Assembly: GCF_001656035.1 (NCBI RefSeq)
Contig: NZ_CP010029.1
Location: 1,268,885-1,332,884 of the forward strand
Length of the DNA: 64,000 bases
Source of the DNA: Yersinia entomophaga
Lineage (GTDB): Bacteria > Pseudomonadota > Gammaproteobacteria > Enterobacterales > Enterobacteriaceae
Reading direction: 5' to 3'
Shown here in pieces: positions 28,947 through 38,413 of the stretch. The notes beneath the pieces were generated by a model. The model was given only the letters and a program-made list of their open reading frames with translations. It was not told where the DNA came from and did no database searches. The first letter of the stretch is position 1. Each line of letters starts with the position of its first letter. The position numbers were made by a program, and so were the translations under genes.

Positions 28947-29630
28947 ATGAATAGACAGCGAACATTCGTTATTGCACTTATTTCCCCCCTTCTCTGCAAT
29001 TCCTTCCCTGCTATGAGCGCTATTCCTATACAGGATGGGATTACTGAGCAAACTCTGATTTTCGTTCGTCATGCAGAGAAACCTGAGGCAGGTTTTGGGC
29101 AGATAAATTGTCAGGGTTTAAATCGTTCCCTGGCATTACCTAAAGTGATAAAAAATAAGTATGGCAAACCTGACTTTATATTCGCCCCAGATCCAACGCG
29201 AAAAAAAGCGGATTTCGGCCACTTCTTTTATTATCTCCGCCCGTTGGCGACCATTGAACCGACGGCTATCTACTTCAATATGCCGATAAATATCCGTGTG
29301 GGTCAGTCAGAAAGTGGCTGGCTTATCAACCAATTAGAAAAACCAAAATATTCAAGCGCTAAAGTGCTTATTTCCTGGGCGCATCATGAAATCATGGCTA
29401 TCACTAAGGCACTAATGACCGAATATAACGGCGAGCTTGGACAAATACCCGAATGGGAAAATACTGATTTTGACAGTATTTACGTTCTTAAAATCGTGCG
29501 AAGTGAGGGGGCAAACCAGATTAGTTTTACCCATGACCAACAGGGGCTGAATGGATTACCGCTTGACTGCCCTGAAATTTCCCTGCCGCGATCTAATTCA
29601 TTACCGGGCCGAGTTCCCGACAATAGCTGA
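28947..29630 (+). CDS. Exported histidine phosphatase-superfamily protein
   Basis: Histidine phosphatase superfamily protein, 227 residues from ATG 28947. A signal peptide is likely at the N-terminus (NRQRTFVIALISPLLC... to about Ala23 before IPIQDG). The catalytic motif appears as FVRHAEKP (His and Arg of RHG), and the second His in SWAHHEIMA. The substrate is unknown; sequence is too divergent for phytase or glucose-1-phosphatase assignment. The longer in-frame upstream start overlaps the hairpin after yohC and is less likely. A periplasmic role is inferred from the leader. Confidence 0.75.
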   Translation: MNRQRTFVIALISPLLCNSFPAMSAIPIQDGITEQTLIFVRHAEKPEAGFGQINCQGLNRSLALPKVIKNKYGKPDFIFAPDPTRKKADFGHFFYYLRPLATIEPTAIYFNMPINIRVGQSESGWLINQLEKPKYSSAKVLISWAHHEIMAITKALMTEYNGELGQIPEWENTDFDSIYVLKIVRSEGANQISFTHDQQGLNGLPLDCPEISLPRSNSLPGRVPDNS

Positions 29631-29803
29631 TAATAATAACTCTTTTTTATCTCGATTTTTTAACACTGGATAGCAAATTCTCTGTTTTTGGGTCATTAAC
29701 AGCCTTTGAATCATATTAATGTCGGTGAGATCGCAATCTCTTACATCACCCCGACAAATAAGGTTGTACACTAATTGGGAAAAATAAAAATAAGGCGACG
29801 AAA

Positions 29804-30067
29804 ATGAAAAAGCTGACTGTAAAAGAAATGACCGCAAGCGAACAACGCGACGTGAAAACCCAACTTGATAGAGCCAGGATCAACATGGGACGCGCACTCA
29901 CCAATTCAGAACAAAACAAAGTGAAAGACGAAGCCATCGAAAAAATCATGCAAGCCCGAGCACTGGTCGCCAAAGCCAACCGCCCTGAGAAAAAAACCAA
30001 AAAAACGGCACCGAGCACCACCACCTTTAGCTGGTCCTCTTCCATCAGCAGCCGTCCACCACGTTGA
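29804..30067 (+). CDS. DUF3811 (YjbD-like) small protein
   Basis: 87-residue basic protein resembling E. coli YjbD (DUF3811). The matching features are EMTASEQRDVKTQLDRARI, GRALTNSEQNKVKDEAI, and a C-terminal FSWSSSISSRPPR close to the FSWSA...R ending of YjbD. Helical and Lys-rich in the middle. Unknown function. GGCGACGAAA precedes the ATG. No operon partner. Confidence 0.75.
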   Translation: MKKLTVKEMTASEQRDVKTQLDRARINMGRALTNSEQNKVKDEAIEKIMQARALVAKANRPEKKTKKTAPSTTTFSWSSSISSRPPR

Positions 30068-30265
30068 GTCTTTCCCCCGTCAGGTTTTTGCCTGACTGGG
30101 CACCCAATTTCTAGTAGCGGAGGTCATCCTCCGTCACTATCGGATTGTTATGATTCCTGCCGTTAAATATGTTAATTCAATAGCTGATTTTCCCTCACGA
30201 CTGTCCTAGTATGGCTAATGCTGTATTCCGTTAGTCCGCCCCGTGCACTATTAAGGAGTTTGTTG

Positions 30266-30871
30266 ATGAAACTGTTTTATAAACCTGGCGCTTGTTCCCT
30301 CTCACCACATATCGTCCTGCGTGAGACCGGGCTAGATTTCAGCGTTGAACGCGTTGATTTGGCAACCAAAAAAACTGAAAGCGGCAAAGACTTCTTAACC
30401 ATCAACCCCAAAGGACAGGTTCCTGCACTGGTGTTGGATGATGGCAGCCTGTTAACCGAAGGCGTCGCCATTGTGCAGTATCTGGCCGATCAGGTGCCAT
30501 CGCGCAATCTGATCGCCCCCGCAGGCACCCTTGCCCGCTATCATGCTATTGAATGGCTAAACTATATTGCCACCGAATTGCACAAAGGATTCAGCCCACT
30601 CTTCAACCCGAAAACGCCGGACGAGTACAAAACCATCGCCCGCGAGCGTTTAGACAAACAATTTGCTTATGTCGATAGCGTGCTGGCGAAGCATCATTTC
30701 CTGCTGGGTGATAAATTCAGCGTAGCGGATGCCTATCTGTTCACTATTCTGGGTTGGGCAAAAGCCATGCAGTTCGATCTGCCGCAGTATAAAAATCTGA
30801 CGGCCTATATCGCCCGGATTGCGGCACGCCCAGCGGTAGACGGCGCTCTGGTTGCGGAAGGTCTGAAGTAA
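30266..30871 (+). CDS. gstA: Glutathione S-transferase GstA (beta class)
   Basis: Cytosolic glutathione transferase, 201 residues as in E. coli. ATG 30266 with AAGGAG upstream. The beta-class Cys10 ([11 protein letters not shown]) and His106-type region ([13 protein letters not shown]) are present; N-terminal thioredoxin fold then helical domain. Conjugates glutathione to electrophiles. Converges on pdxY with a shared hairpin. Confidence 0.95.
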   Translation: MKLFYKPGACSLSPHIVLRETGLDFSVERVDLATKKTESGKDFLTINPKGQVPALVLDDGSLLTEGVAIVQYLADQVPSRNLIAPAGTLARYHAIEWLNYIATELHKGFSPLFNPKTPDEYKTIARERLDKQFAYVDSVLAKHHFLLGDKFSVADAYLFTILGWAKAMQFDLPQYKNLTAYIARIAARPAVDGALVAEGLK

Positions 30872-30893
30872 GAAACGTAAAGAAAGAATGATA

Positions 30894-30932
30894 TCCCCCG
30901 GCAATGGCAGACTTGCGCTTTTGACCGGGGGA
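30894..30932. terminator. Hairpin between gstA and pdxY
   Basis: Perfect 8-bp stem TCCCCCGG / CCGGGGGA (30894-30901, 30925-30932) with a 23-nt loop between the convergent genes. No long T tract, so moderate support. Confidence 0.55.
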
Positions 30933-30938
30933 AAATGA

Positions 30939-31799
30939 TTAGAGTTTTACTGCCGTAAACTGATGAACCGGATTGACGATAAGATCCTGTGCAGCCACGA
31001 TTTGTAATTCATACTCGCCCATTTGCTGGGTAGTCAGCATCACTTCATAAACTGCGGCGGTGACGTGCTCCAGCGCTTTATCTAACGCTTCGCCTTTTAG
31101 CAAATTCACCAACAGTAGGCCGCTGGTTAAATCACCGACGCCCACCGGCTGACGGCTGCCGAAATCCACCAACGGACGGCTGATATGCCAGGCATCTTCC
31201 GCTGTTACCAGTAGCATTTCAAAGCTGTTCAGGTCATAACCCGCGCGGCTAAGATGCTTAACCAGCACCACTTTCGGCCCTTTAGCGCACAGGCCGCGAG
31301 CTACCGTCACGGCTTGCTCGACGTTTTCCACTCGCGTTCCGCTCAGCTCTTCTAACTCAAGCAAGTTCGGCGCGATAATATCGCTGGCCGGTAATGCCTG
31401 CTTACAGAAGAATTCCGCCACGCCCGGCGCGACGATGCAGCCTTTTTCCGGATGGCCCATGACCGGATCGCAGAAATACCACGCCTGCGGATTGGCTTCC
31501 TTCACGCGTTTCACCGCAGCCAAAATATGGCCGCCCTGCTCCGGCGAGCCAATATAGCCGCTCAGCACCGCATCACAGTCTTTCAAACGGTCAACATCGG
31601 CAATGCCCTGCACAATTTCAGTCAAATGGCTGGCTGGCATCACGCAGCCAGTCCAATGACCATACTGAGTGTGATTGGAGAATTGAACGGTGTTCAACGG
31701 CCAGACATTAACGCCCATGCGGCGCATAGGAAATTCCGCAGCGCTATTGCCTGCATGACCAAAAACAACGTGGGATTGAATGGAAAGTATATTTTTCAT
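30939..31799 (-). CDS. pdxY: Pyridoxal kinase PdxY
   Basis: Pyridoxal kinase of the vitamin B6 salvage route, ribokinase-like fold, 286 residues (287 in E. coli). Seen: [20 protein letters not shown] at the N-terminus, [10 protein letters not shown], and the [11 protein letters not shown] anion-hole/catalytic Asp region. Downstream of tyrS in the same direction, but a terminator hairpin lies between them. With pdxH it makes a local B6 cluster, as in E. coli. Confidence 0.96.
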   Translation of the reverse strand: MKNILSIQSHVVFGHAGNSAAEFPMRRMGVNVWPLNTVQFSNHTQYGHWTGCVMPASHLTEIVQGIADVDRLKDCDAVLSGYIGSPEQGGHILAAVKRVKEANPQAWYFCDPVMGHPEKGCIVAPGVAEFFCKQALPASDIIAPNLLELEELSGTRVENVEQAVTVARGLCAKGPKVVLVKHLSRAGYDLNSFEMLLVTAEDAWHISRPLVDFGSRQPVGVGDLTSGLLLVNLLKGEALDKALEHVTAAVYEVMLTTQQMGEYELQIVAAQDLIVNPVHQFTAVKL

Positions 31800-31887
31800 C
31801 GGTACGGCCTAAAGTTAGGGGCTGCTCGGCCCTTTCAGTAACACCATTATCACTGCGTGTTTGCCCGCAGTTAATCGTTGACCATAA

Positions 31888-31916
31888 AAAACAAGGGACA
31901 CCAGGCCCCTTGTTTT
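31888..31916 (-). terminator. tyrS terminator
   Basis: Stem AAAACAAGGG / CCCTTGTTTT around a 9-nt loop; on the minus strand it ends in a T-rich tract, fitting termination after tyrS (some read-through into pdxY is possible). Confidence 0.85.
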
Positions 31917-31925
31917 CGCACCGAT

Positions 31926-33200
31926 TTAGATCCAGCTCACCAGGCAGTAATGTTTTTTGCCCCGGCGCAGTAAGGTAAAGCGGCCAAACAGACGATCCGC
32001 ATCGCTAAAGGTGTATTCCGGGTTCGCCTGTTTCTCGCCGTTAATGGTCACGGCATTGGAACCAATCAGGGTACGCGCCTGACCGCGGGACGGAGCCAAT
32101 TCCGCATTCACCAGTGCCTGTTGCAGATCGGCATCGCGGGTTAACTCAATCGCCGGCATACCGTCTTGGGCCAGTTGGGCAAAGTCGGCTTCGGTCATGT
32201 CGTTCAGATTGCCGGAGAATAGGCTGGCCGTAATACGTTTTGCCGCCGCCAGACCTTCAGCACCGTGAACCATACCGGTCACTTCTTCAGCCAGCACGTA
32301 CTGAGCGCGCGGCGCTTTGCCGCTGTTTTTATCTTCTTCTTCCAGCGCATTGATCTCTTCCAGACTCATAAAGGTGAAGAATTTCAGGAAGCGATACACA
32401 TCCGCATCGGCGGTGTTAATCCAGAACTGGTAGAACTTGTACGGGCTGGTTTTTTTCGGGTCTAACCATACCGCGCCACCTTCGGTTTTACCGAATTTGG
32501 TGCCGTCAGCTTTGGTAATCAATGGCACAGTCAGGCCGTACACTTGCTGCTGATGCAGACGACGAGTTAAATCTATCCCGGAGGTAATATTGCCCCACTG
32601 ATCGGAACCGCCGATTTGCAGAACCACATTATGCTCTTTATTCAGGCAGGCGAAATCATAGCCTTGCAACAGATTGTAAGAGAATTCAGTGAAGGAAATA
32701 CCGCTATCATCGCGATTTAGACGTTGTTTTACCGCTTCTTTGTTAATCATTTGGTTAACAGAGAAGTGTTTACCGATATCACGCAGGAAAGTCAGCACAT
32801 TCATGCCGCCGAACCAATCGTAATTGTTGGCGGTAATCGCGCTGTTCTCGCCGCAGTTGAAATCCAGGAACGGGGAAACCTGATGACGGATTTTCTCGAC
32901 CCATTCATTAACGGTATCCGCGGTGTTCAGCTTACGTTCCGTGGCTTTGAAGCTAGGATCGCCGATCAAGCCGGTCGCCCCACCCACCAGCGCCACCGGG
33001 CGGTGACCCTGTAACTGAAAACGCTTCAGGCACAACAACGGAACCAAATGACCCAAATGCAAGCTGTCTGCGGTAGGATCGAAACCGCAATACAGTGAAA
33101 TTGGCCCTTGCGCCAGTCTCTCTGCTAACGCGTCTTCATCCGTAACCTGGGCAACGAGGCCCCGCTCTTGCAATTGTTTAATCAGGTTGCTGCTAGTCAT
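31926..33200 (-). CDS. tyrS: Tyrosyl-tRNA synthetase
   Basis: Class I aminoacyl-tRNA synthetase, 424 residues as in E. coli from ATG 33200 (GGAG upstream; a longer frame has no support). HIGH motif as HLGH in [16 protein letters not shown] as KFGKT, tyrosine-binding residues in [10 protein letters not shown] and GSDQWGN, C-terminal S4-like domain ([19 protein letters not shown]). Confidence 0.98.
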   Translation of the reverse strand: MTSSNLIKQLQERGLVAQVTDEDALAERLAQGPISLYCGFDPTADSLHLGHLVPLLCLKRFQLQGHRPVALVGGATGLIGDPSFKATERKLNTADTVNEWVEKIRHQVSPFLDFNCGENSAITANNYDWFGGMNVLTFLRDIGKHFSVNQMINKEAVKQRLNRDDSGISFTEFSYNLLQGYDFACLNKEHNVVLQIGGSDQWGNITSGIDLTRRLHQQQVYGLTVPLITKADGTKFGKTEGGAVWLDPKKTSPYKFYQFWINTADADVYRFLKFFTFMSLEEINALEEEDKNSGKAPRAQYVLAEEVTGMVHGAEGLAAAKRITASLFSGNLNDMTEADFAQLAQDGMPAIELTRDADLQQALVNAELAPSRGQARTLIGSNAVTINGEKQANPEYTFSDADRLFGRFTLLRRGKKHYCLVSWI

Positions 33201-33397
33201 TAACGACTCCATTGTCTTATGCAATATATTTATCTGGTTAACGTTTAACGGGAACACTTGCCATCGGGAAATGTTGTCGTTTATCGGCGTAATGCCTGCG
33301 TGCCAGATGGCACCCCATCAGGATGCGTTCAAGGAAGGGTATAGAATAAAGCGCCCGCCCCGCGAGCGCTAGGTTTAACCTCAATATTTCATCGTTC

Positions 33398-34051
33398 TCA
33401 GGGGGCTAAACGGTCAATTTTCCACGTATCGGCGTCTCGTTGGTAGAGAAAACGGTCATGCAGGCGATGTTCGCCTCCCTGCCAGAACTCAACCGAGTCG
33501 AAACGAACGCGGAATCCGCCCCAGAAACTCGGCACCGGTACCTCTCCCTGCTGGAATTTTTGTTTCAACTCCAAAAATTTGCTTTCCAGCACGCCGCGCG
33601 CGGAAATCCGCGAGGATTGCTGAGAAACCCAGGCACCTATCTGGCTATCTTTAGGACGGCTGTTGAAATATTTAAGTACTTCGAAGGTCGACAAACGTTC
33701 GGCTTTGCCGAGGAAAATCACCTGGCGATCCAGCGTATGCCAAGGGAATAGCAGGCTTATATGGGGGTTTTCAGCCAATTGCTGAGCCTTTCGGCTGCCT
33801 AGGTTGGTGTAAAACACCATGCCTTCGTCATCGAAATGCTTTAGTAATACAATACGTTGAAAAGGTTGACCATTGGCATCAACGGTCGCCACGCACATCG
33901 CCGTCGGGTCTGCGAGACGCGCTTCACAGGCTTGTTTCAGCCAGCGCTCAAATAAATCCAGCGGGTTAGCAGTCAGGTCCTTGCGGCGCAGACCGCCACG
34001 GGTATATTCACGTCGTAGGTCTGCAACATCAAACTCATTATTTTCAGTCAT
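33398..34051 (-). CDS. pdxH: Pyridoxamine 5'-phosphate oxidase PdxH
   Basis: FMN enzyme converting pyridoxine/pyridoxamine phosphate to PLP. ATG 34051 gives 217 residues (218 in E. coli). Conserved blocks: [52 protein letters not shown], and the C-terminal [14 protein letters not shown]. The ribosome site is weak. Next to tyrS-pdxY as in E. coli. Confidence 0.97.
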   Translation of the reverse strand: MTENNEFDVADLRREYTRGGLRRKDLTANPLDLFERWLKQACEARLADPTAMCVATVDANGQPFQRIVLLKHFDDEGMVFYTNLGSRKAQQLAENPHISLLFPWHTLDRQVIFLGKAERLSTFEVLKYFNSRPKDSQIGAWVSQQSSRISARGVLESKFLELKQKFQQGEVPVPSFWGGFRVRFDSVEFWQGGEHRLHDRFLYQRDADTWKIDRLAP

Positions 34052-34152
34052 ATACACTCTGTAACGCGCTGAAACTCAGTGGATTATTATTGTGCCTCTG
34101 TGACGCCAAGATCTCAATCGCCCTGACGTCACTGCCTGTTTCTAGTAGTCAA

Positions 34153-34458
34153 TCACTTCGAGGGCACGAGCACGCAATCATTCATCACGATTTTATCGCC
34201 CCGCTCGATAAAGGCGCTGTCACCTTTCGACCAGAACGTATAATAACCGTCACTGTATCGGGTGCCCGAAGCAGCAACTACCTGCGGCAGATTCAGTTGC
34301 TTGCCATCCATCACAAACCTAACTTTGTCCTGCTTATTATCCAGCGCTACCGTCAACTGGGTACCCCCGCATTGATAGTGCAAAGTTTCACTTTTCTGTG
34401 AAAACTGGCTACATCCAGCCAAAGTCAGTACGGCAATCGCCGTGAAAACGGATTTCAT
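34153..34458 (-). CDS. mliC: C-type lysozyme inhibitor lipoprotein MliC
   Basis: Membrane-bound lysozyme inhibitor. 101 residues from ATG 34458. Lipobox LAGC with Cys16 after a short hydrophobic signal. The mature part has the MliC/DUF pattern LHYQCGGTQLTVALDN, with AASGTRYSDGYYTFWSKGDSAFIERG near the C-terminus (fragment lengths shortened: RYSDG, YYTFWSKGD) and one pair of Cys. Protects against host or environmental lysozyme. Confidence 0.92.
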   Translation of the reverse strand: MKSVFTAIAVLTLAGCSQFSQKSETLHYQCGGTQLTVALDNKQDKVRFVMDGKQLNLPQVVAASGTRYSDGYYTFWSKGDSAFIERGDKIVMNDCVLVPSK

Positions 34459-34572
34459 TGCCTTATCTCCTGTCATGAGCTTCTCCCGCAGCCTATCACC
34501 CGTAGGCTGGACTTACCGAATATATTGAATTGCAGAATAAATTGAATCACCTAATATCCTAAAAGCGTCGCC

Positions 34573-35691
34573 TTATCGCCCTGGCTGTATGACCGGGTAA
34601 ATCGCGCCCAAAACGGTTTCACAGCTGGCTCCGGTAACCGACGGTAAATTGCCCGGCAGGCCTGAAAGCGTGCGAAATGCTAGCCAGGCAAAAGCCAGGG
34701 CTTCCATATCGTCGCCACTGACGCCAAAGCTGTCGGTGGTCGCGACTTCAGTGCCCGGCAACATCGTCGACATTCGCGCCATCAATAGTGGATTCCGCGC
34801 ACCGCCGCCGCACACCAGCAAACGCTCGCAACCTCCCGCCAGTTGAACCTGTTCGGCAATGGTCACCGCCGTCAGCTCTGCCAGCGTCGCCTGCACGTCT
34901 TCAGGCGCTATTCGCGGCATAATCTTCAGCTGCTGTTCCAGCCAGGCGGCGTTGAAATACTCCCGCCCAGTGCTTTTCGGCGCAGGTTTGGCAAAGTAAG
35001 GATCGGACAACATTTGCTTCAATAGCGGCTGATTGACCTTACCGCTCAACGCCCATTCGGCATCGCGGTCGTAAGGCAACGAGCGATGACGCCAAATCCA
35101 CGCGTCCATCAACATATTTCCGGGGCCGGTATCAAAACCTCTGACCGGAGAATCAGGGATCAGCATGGATAAATTAGCGATACCGCCAATATTCAGCACC
35201 ATCCGCCGTTCGGCATTATGCGCCAGCAATGCGTGGTGGAAAGCTGGCACCAGTGGCGCCCCTTGGCCGCCATAGGCCATATCCCGTCGCCGAAAATCCC
35301 CGACGGTAGTAATCTGCGTTATCGCCGCAATGCGATTATTGTCCCCTAACTGCAGAGTAAAACCTGGCTCTCCCATCGGTTCATGCCAGACAGTTTGCCC
35401 GTGACAACCAATTGCGGTGATGTCCTGCGGCGACACGCCGGTTTTTTTCATCAGCGCCAGCACCGCTTCGGCAAACAGCGTGCCCAACTGCGCATCTAGC
35501 CTGCCCACCGCCGATAAGGTGGTTTCTTGCCCCTGACACATCGCCAGAATATCTTTTTTCAACTGAAGCGGTATCGGGTGGCTATAAGTGGCCTGCTGCG
35601 CCACCATTCGCTCATTGATCGCAGCCAGAACCACATCGATTCCATCCAGGCTGGTACCCGACATCACCCCAATAAAGCGGCCTGATTTCAT
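34573..35691 (-). CDS. anmK: Anhydro-N-acetylmuramic acid kinase AnmK
   Basis: Murein-recycling kinase producing MurNAc-6-phosphate from anhMurNAc. 372 residues from ATG 35691 (369 in E. coli). Seen: [13 protein letters not shown]-terminal nucleotide motif, [29 protein letters not shown] compact palindrome CTCCCGC-T-GCGGGAG (35706-35720) sits just upstream and contains the GGGAG that may be the ribosome site. Confidence 0.96.
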   Translation of the reverse strand: MKSGRFIGVMSGTSLDGIDVVLAAINERMVAQQATYSHPIPLQLKKDILAMCQGQETTLSAVGRLDAQLGTLFAEAVLALMKKTGVSPQDITAIGCHGQTVWHEPMGEPGFTLQLGDNNRIAAITQITTVGDFRRRDMAYGGQGAPLVPAFHHALLAHNAERRMVLNIGGIANLSMLIPDSPVRGFDTGPGNMLMDAWIWRHRSLPYDRDAEWALSGKVNQPLLKQMLSDPYFAKPAPKSTGREYFNAAWLEQQLKIMPRIAPEDVQATLAELTAVTIAEQVQLAGGCERLLVCGGGARNPLLMARMSTMLPGTEVATTDSFGVSGDDMEALAFAWLAFRTLSGLPGNLPSVTGASCETVLGAIYPVIQPGR

Positions 35692-36138
35692 AGCAATGAC
35701 CTTATCTCCCGCTGCGGGAGTACAATGACAAAAAAAAAACAACAACCCCCAATGAGGTTACTAAACCAGAATAATAAAATTAACACCATGAAAAGATGTA
35801 GTTTTTAGAGTGTATCCCGCGCTGTCTTCCCCTATATAATGCAAGGCTGGTTTTGCCAGGCAGCTCACAGAAAATGGATGATTTTTTTCTTTTTCATTTC
35901 CTGCTTTTAGAAATTTAAACCACCGTTTAATATTGATTAAGGGAATACACGTTAGGCTAGCGATCAACTAACCGACAATGTGCTTCAATACAGTGTGGTG
36001 CGATAACTACAATGTGATGCAATAACTGTTGGGGTCAGCCATACTTTTATCTATACCCGAAATTAATTGGTTTCGCGTATAGGTAGACAGGACATAGTGA
36101 ACCGAATATCGGTTATGCACTTTAAACTAGGAGTTTTT
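35692..36138. other. anmK-slyB intergenic region
   Basis: Contains the palindrome at 35706-35720 next to anmK, an A10 tract, and three tandem copies of a 15-bp unit at 35979-36027. A 68-codon minus-strand open frame at 35761-35967 lacks a ribosome site and homology and is not called. Confidence 0.5.
35979..36027 (+). repeat. Three 15-bp direct repeats upstream of slyB
   Basis: TGTGCTTCAATACAG (35979-35993), TGTGGTGCGATAACT (35994-36008) and TGTGATGCAATAACT (36013-36027). The second and third differ at two positions. They lie about 110-160 bp upstream of the slyB ATG and may be regulator sites; no known regulator consensus fits clearly. Confidence 0.65.
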
Positions 36139-36606
36139 ATGATTAAGCCTTTCCTCGTCATTGCTATCGCTGCGGTTACTCTGACCGGTTGTGCGAACAA
36201 CAGCACGCTGTCTGGTGATGTATTCAGCGCGTCACAGGCCAAGCAAGTGCAAACCGTAACCTACGGTACATTGGTTTCTGTTCGCCCGGTAACCATTCAA
36301 GGCGGTGACGGCGACAACGTAATTGGCGCTATCGGTGGTGCTGTGCTGGGTGGTTTCCTGGGTAACACCGTTGGCGGTGGTACCGGTCGTAGTCTGGCAA
36401 CCGCAGCGGGTGCCGTAGCCGGTGGCGTTGCTGGTCAGGGCGTACAGGGCGCGATGAACCGTACCGATGGCGTGCAACTGGAAGTACGTAAAGACGACGG
36501 CACCACTATTCTGGTGGTTCAGAAACAAGGCCCGACTCGCTTCAGCGTTGGCCAGCGTGTGATGCTGGCAAGCAGCGGCAGCACCGTGACCGTCAGCCCA
36601 CGTTAA
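36139..36606 (+). CDS. slyB: Outer membrane lipoprotein SlyB
   Basis: 155-residue lipoprotein, same as E. coli. Signal with lipobox LTGC (Cys18). A glycine-zipper region (about residues 55-100: GAIGGAVLGGFLGNTVGGG... GAVAGGVAGQGVQGAM) is the family hallmark. SlyB is a PhoP-regulated protein reported to organise outer-membrane proteins under stress. ATG 36139 follows AGGAG. Ends in a bidirectional terminator shared with slyA. Confidence 0.97.
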   Translation: MIKPFLVIAIAAVTLTGCANNSTLSGDVFSASQAKQVQTVTYGTLVSVRPVTIQGGDGDNVIGAIGGAVLGGFLGNTVGGGTGRSLATAAGAVAGGVAGQGVQGAMNRTDGVQLEVRKDDGTTILVVQKQGPTRFSVGQRVMLASSGSTVTVSPR

Positions 36607-36626
36607 GTTTGGCGCGGACATAAAAA

Positions 36627-36653
36627 AACCGGGGATCACATTGATCCCCGGTT
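36627..36653. terminator. Bidirectional slyB/slyA terminator
   Basis: 12-bp perfect stem AACCGGGGATCA / TGATCCCCGGTT with 3-nt loop, A tract on the left and T-rich right flank, between convergent genes. Confidence 0.9.
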
Positions 36654-36695
36654 GTTTTCTTTTGCTGTGAATAGATTATTTGAACTTTATTATTT

Positions 36696-37127
36696 TTACT
36701 TACTGTGTAATTGATTAATATTTTGTTCAAGTTTCATTAGCACACCTGTTAACAAAATAACCTCCGCATCCGTGATATTCGACATGACTTCGCCTCGGGT
36801 TGTTTCAATGACGTGTTCGAGTTTTTTGATGGTCGAACACGACTCTTCCGTTAATTTAATCCGCTTAGCGCGGCGGTCGTTAGCACAAGTCTGCCGTGTG
36901 ATTAATCCCTTATCCTCCAGTTGGTCCAAAGTCCGAACCAACGATGGCTGCTCGATACCAATCGCTTTTGCCAGTTGAATCTGCGATTGCTCCGGTGGTA
37001 AACGACTAATGTTATGGAGCGTAACCCAGTGTGTTTGGGTCAGTTCCAACGGTTTTAATCGATGATCGATTAAAGCGCGCCAAACGCGAACTAATCGTGC
37101 TAAATCAGATCCTAATGTCGATTCCAA
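36696..37127 (-). CDS. slyA: MarR-family regulator SlyA/RovA
   Basis: Winged-helix regulator, 143 residues. The first about 90 residues ([20 protein letters not shown]..., [21 protein letters not shown]) are nearly the same as RovA of Yersinia and SlyA; the C-terminal dimerisation helix diverges. RovA/SlyA counteract H-NS silencing at virulence and envelope genes. Divergent from ydhIJK, which in E. coli lies next to slyA as well. Confidence 0.95.
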   Translation of the reverse strand: MESTLGSDLARLVRVWRALIDHRLKPLELTQTHWVTLHNISRLPPEQSQIQLAKAIGIEQPSLVRTLDQLEDKGLITRQTCANDRRAKRIKLTEESCSTIKKLEHVIETTRGEVMSNITDAEVILLTGVLMKLEQNINQLHSK

Positions 37128-37307
37128 TTGCCCCTCCTTTTAATTAGCGTGCTAGCATAACTCCCAGAGTCCAGTCTATTTTGGGTAATTAACATTAAAA
37201 ATACAAATGTATATATACCGCCGATGCAGTGTTAATAGCAATAAATACGAGAAATCCTTTAGAAAAGGTGAAGATTTCTTTAATTCTAACCCCAAAGGAT
37301 TAACCCA

Positions 37308-37544
37308 ATGCAAGTAACTCCTGTACCAATGGCATCACCCTTAACGGACTGGGTACTGGGTGCCTCGATCTATTTCCCGCCTCTCTTCAAGGCGGTTATG
37401 CTAGGTTTGATATTTTGGCTATTGATCCATCATTTACTACGGAATTGGATCTACTCTGGCGAGATCTGGCATCCAATGTTAATGGATTTGTCTATTTTTG
37501 TCATTGCCGTCAGCATTTCTTTGTGGATTTTAGTCAGTTGGTAA
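37308..37544 (+). CDS. ydhI: DUF1656 membrane protein YdhI
   Basis: 78 residues with two transmembrane segments (about 23-43 and 53-74), AaeX/DUF1656 family. First gene of a ydhI-ydhJ-ydhK efflux operon. AAGGA precedes the ATG. Only 6 bp separate it from ydhJ. Confidence 0.92.
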   Translation: MQVTPVPMASPLTDWVLGASIYFPPLFKAVMLGLIFWLLIHHLLRNWIYSGEIWHPMLMDLSIFVIAVSISLWILVSW

Positions 37545-37550
37545 ATTGAG

Positions 37551-38408
37551 ATGAAATATCAATCGATAAAATATTTTTCCAGCGTGATCGTTTTTGCTAT
37601 CGCTATGTTCGCCGGTGGGTGGATGTGGAATTATTATATGCAATCCCCTTGGACGCGAGACGGAAAAGTCCGCGCAGAATTAGTCAACATCACTCCAGAA
37701 GTGTCCGGCAGGCTTATTCAAATTGCGATACACGACAACCAATTAGTAAAATCCGGTAGTCTGTTATTCGAGCTAGACCCGATGCCGTTCCAACTGGCGT
37801 TGGATAACGCGCAGGCCGCATTGGATAAAGCGCAGTCCGATATGGATAAGGCCAATCATGAATTGGCTCGACGTCAAAATTTACCTAAAAACCTCATATC
37901 AGGCGAAGACCTGGATATTGCCAATTTAACCGCTCAAGCAATGAAAGCGGCATATCAGGGCGCGCTGGCTAATCTGGAACAGGCTAAATGGAACCTGAGT
38001 AAAACCCATATTCATGCACCGACTGAGGGATATATAACCAATTTACAAACGCGCATCGGAAATTATGCTACCGCGGGGACTCCATTAGTGGCTTTGGTTG
38101 ATATTCATTCCTTTTACGTAATGGGTTATTTCGAAGAAACCAAATTACGACATATCAAAGAAGGCAACCGGGCAAATATTGTTTTATATAATGGAAATAT
38201 ACCCCTTCAGGGTGTAGTAGAAAGTATCGGGCGCGCCATTTACGATCAAAGTGTCGATACAAATAGCGACTTGCTCGTCGATGTTAAGCCGAATGTCCCC
38301 TGGGTTCGTCTGGCACAGCGCGTGCCGGTACGTATCAAACTGATCGATGTTCCGCCGGACGTAACCTTAGTGGCCGGCACCACCTGCACCATTTCTCTGG
38401 CTGACTGA
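37551..38408 (+). CDS. ydhJ: HlyD-family membrane fusion protein YdhJ
   Basis: 285-residue periplasmic adaptor anchored by one N-terminal helix (about residues 8-29). The barrel-sandwich halves ([25 protein letters not shown] and [19 protein letters not shown], both conserved family patterns) flank a helical hairpin (about 75-140). Partners with YdhK to export small aromatic or hydrophobic acids by analogy with AaeAB. Confidence 0.93.
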   Translation: MKYQSIKYFSSVIVFAIAMFAGGWMWNYYMQSPWTRDGKVRAELVNITPEVSGRLIQIAIHDNQLVKSGSLLFELDPMPFQLALDNAQAALDKAQSDMDKANHELARRQNLPKNLISGEDLDIANLTAQAMKAAYQGALANLEQAKWNLSKTHIHAPTEGYITNLQTRIGNYATAGTPLVALVDIHSFYVMGYFEETKLRHIKEGNRANIVLYNGNIPLQGVVESIGRAIYDQSVDTNSDLLVDVKPNVPWVRLAQRVPVRIKLIDVPPDVTLVAGTTCTISLAD

Positions 38409-38413
38409 CAAAA

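Noticed and set aside
36060..36085. PhoP box upstream of slyB
   Set aside because: GGTTTC-N5-TAGGTA-like sequence is too far from the (T/G)GTTTA direct repeat to claim, although slyB is PhoP-regulated in E. coli.
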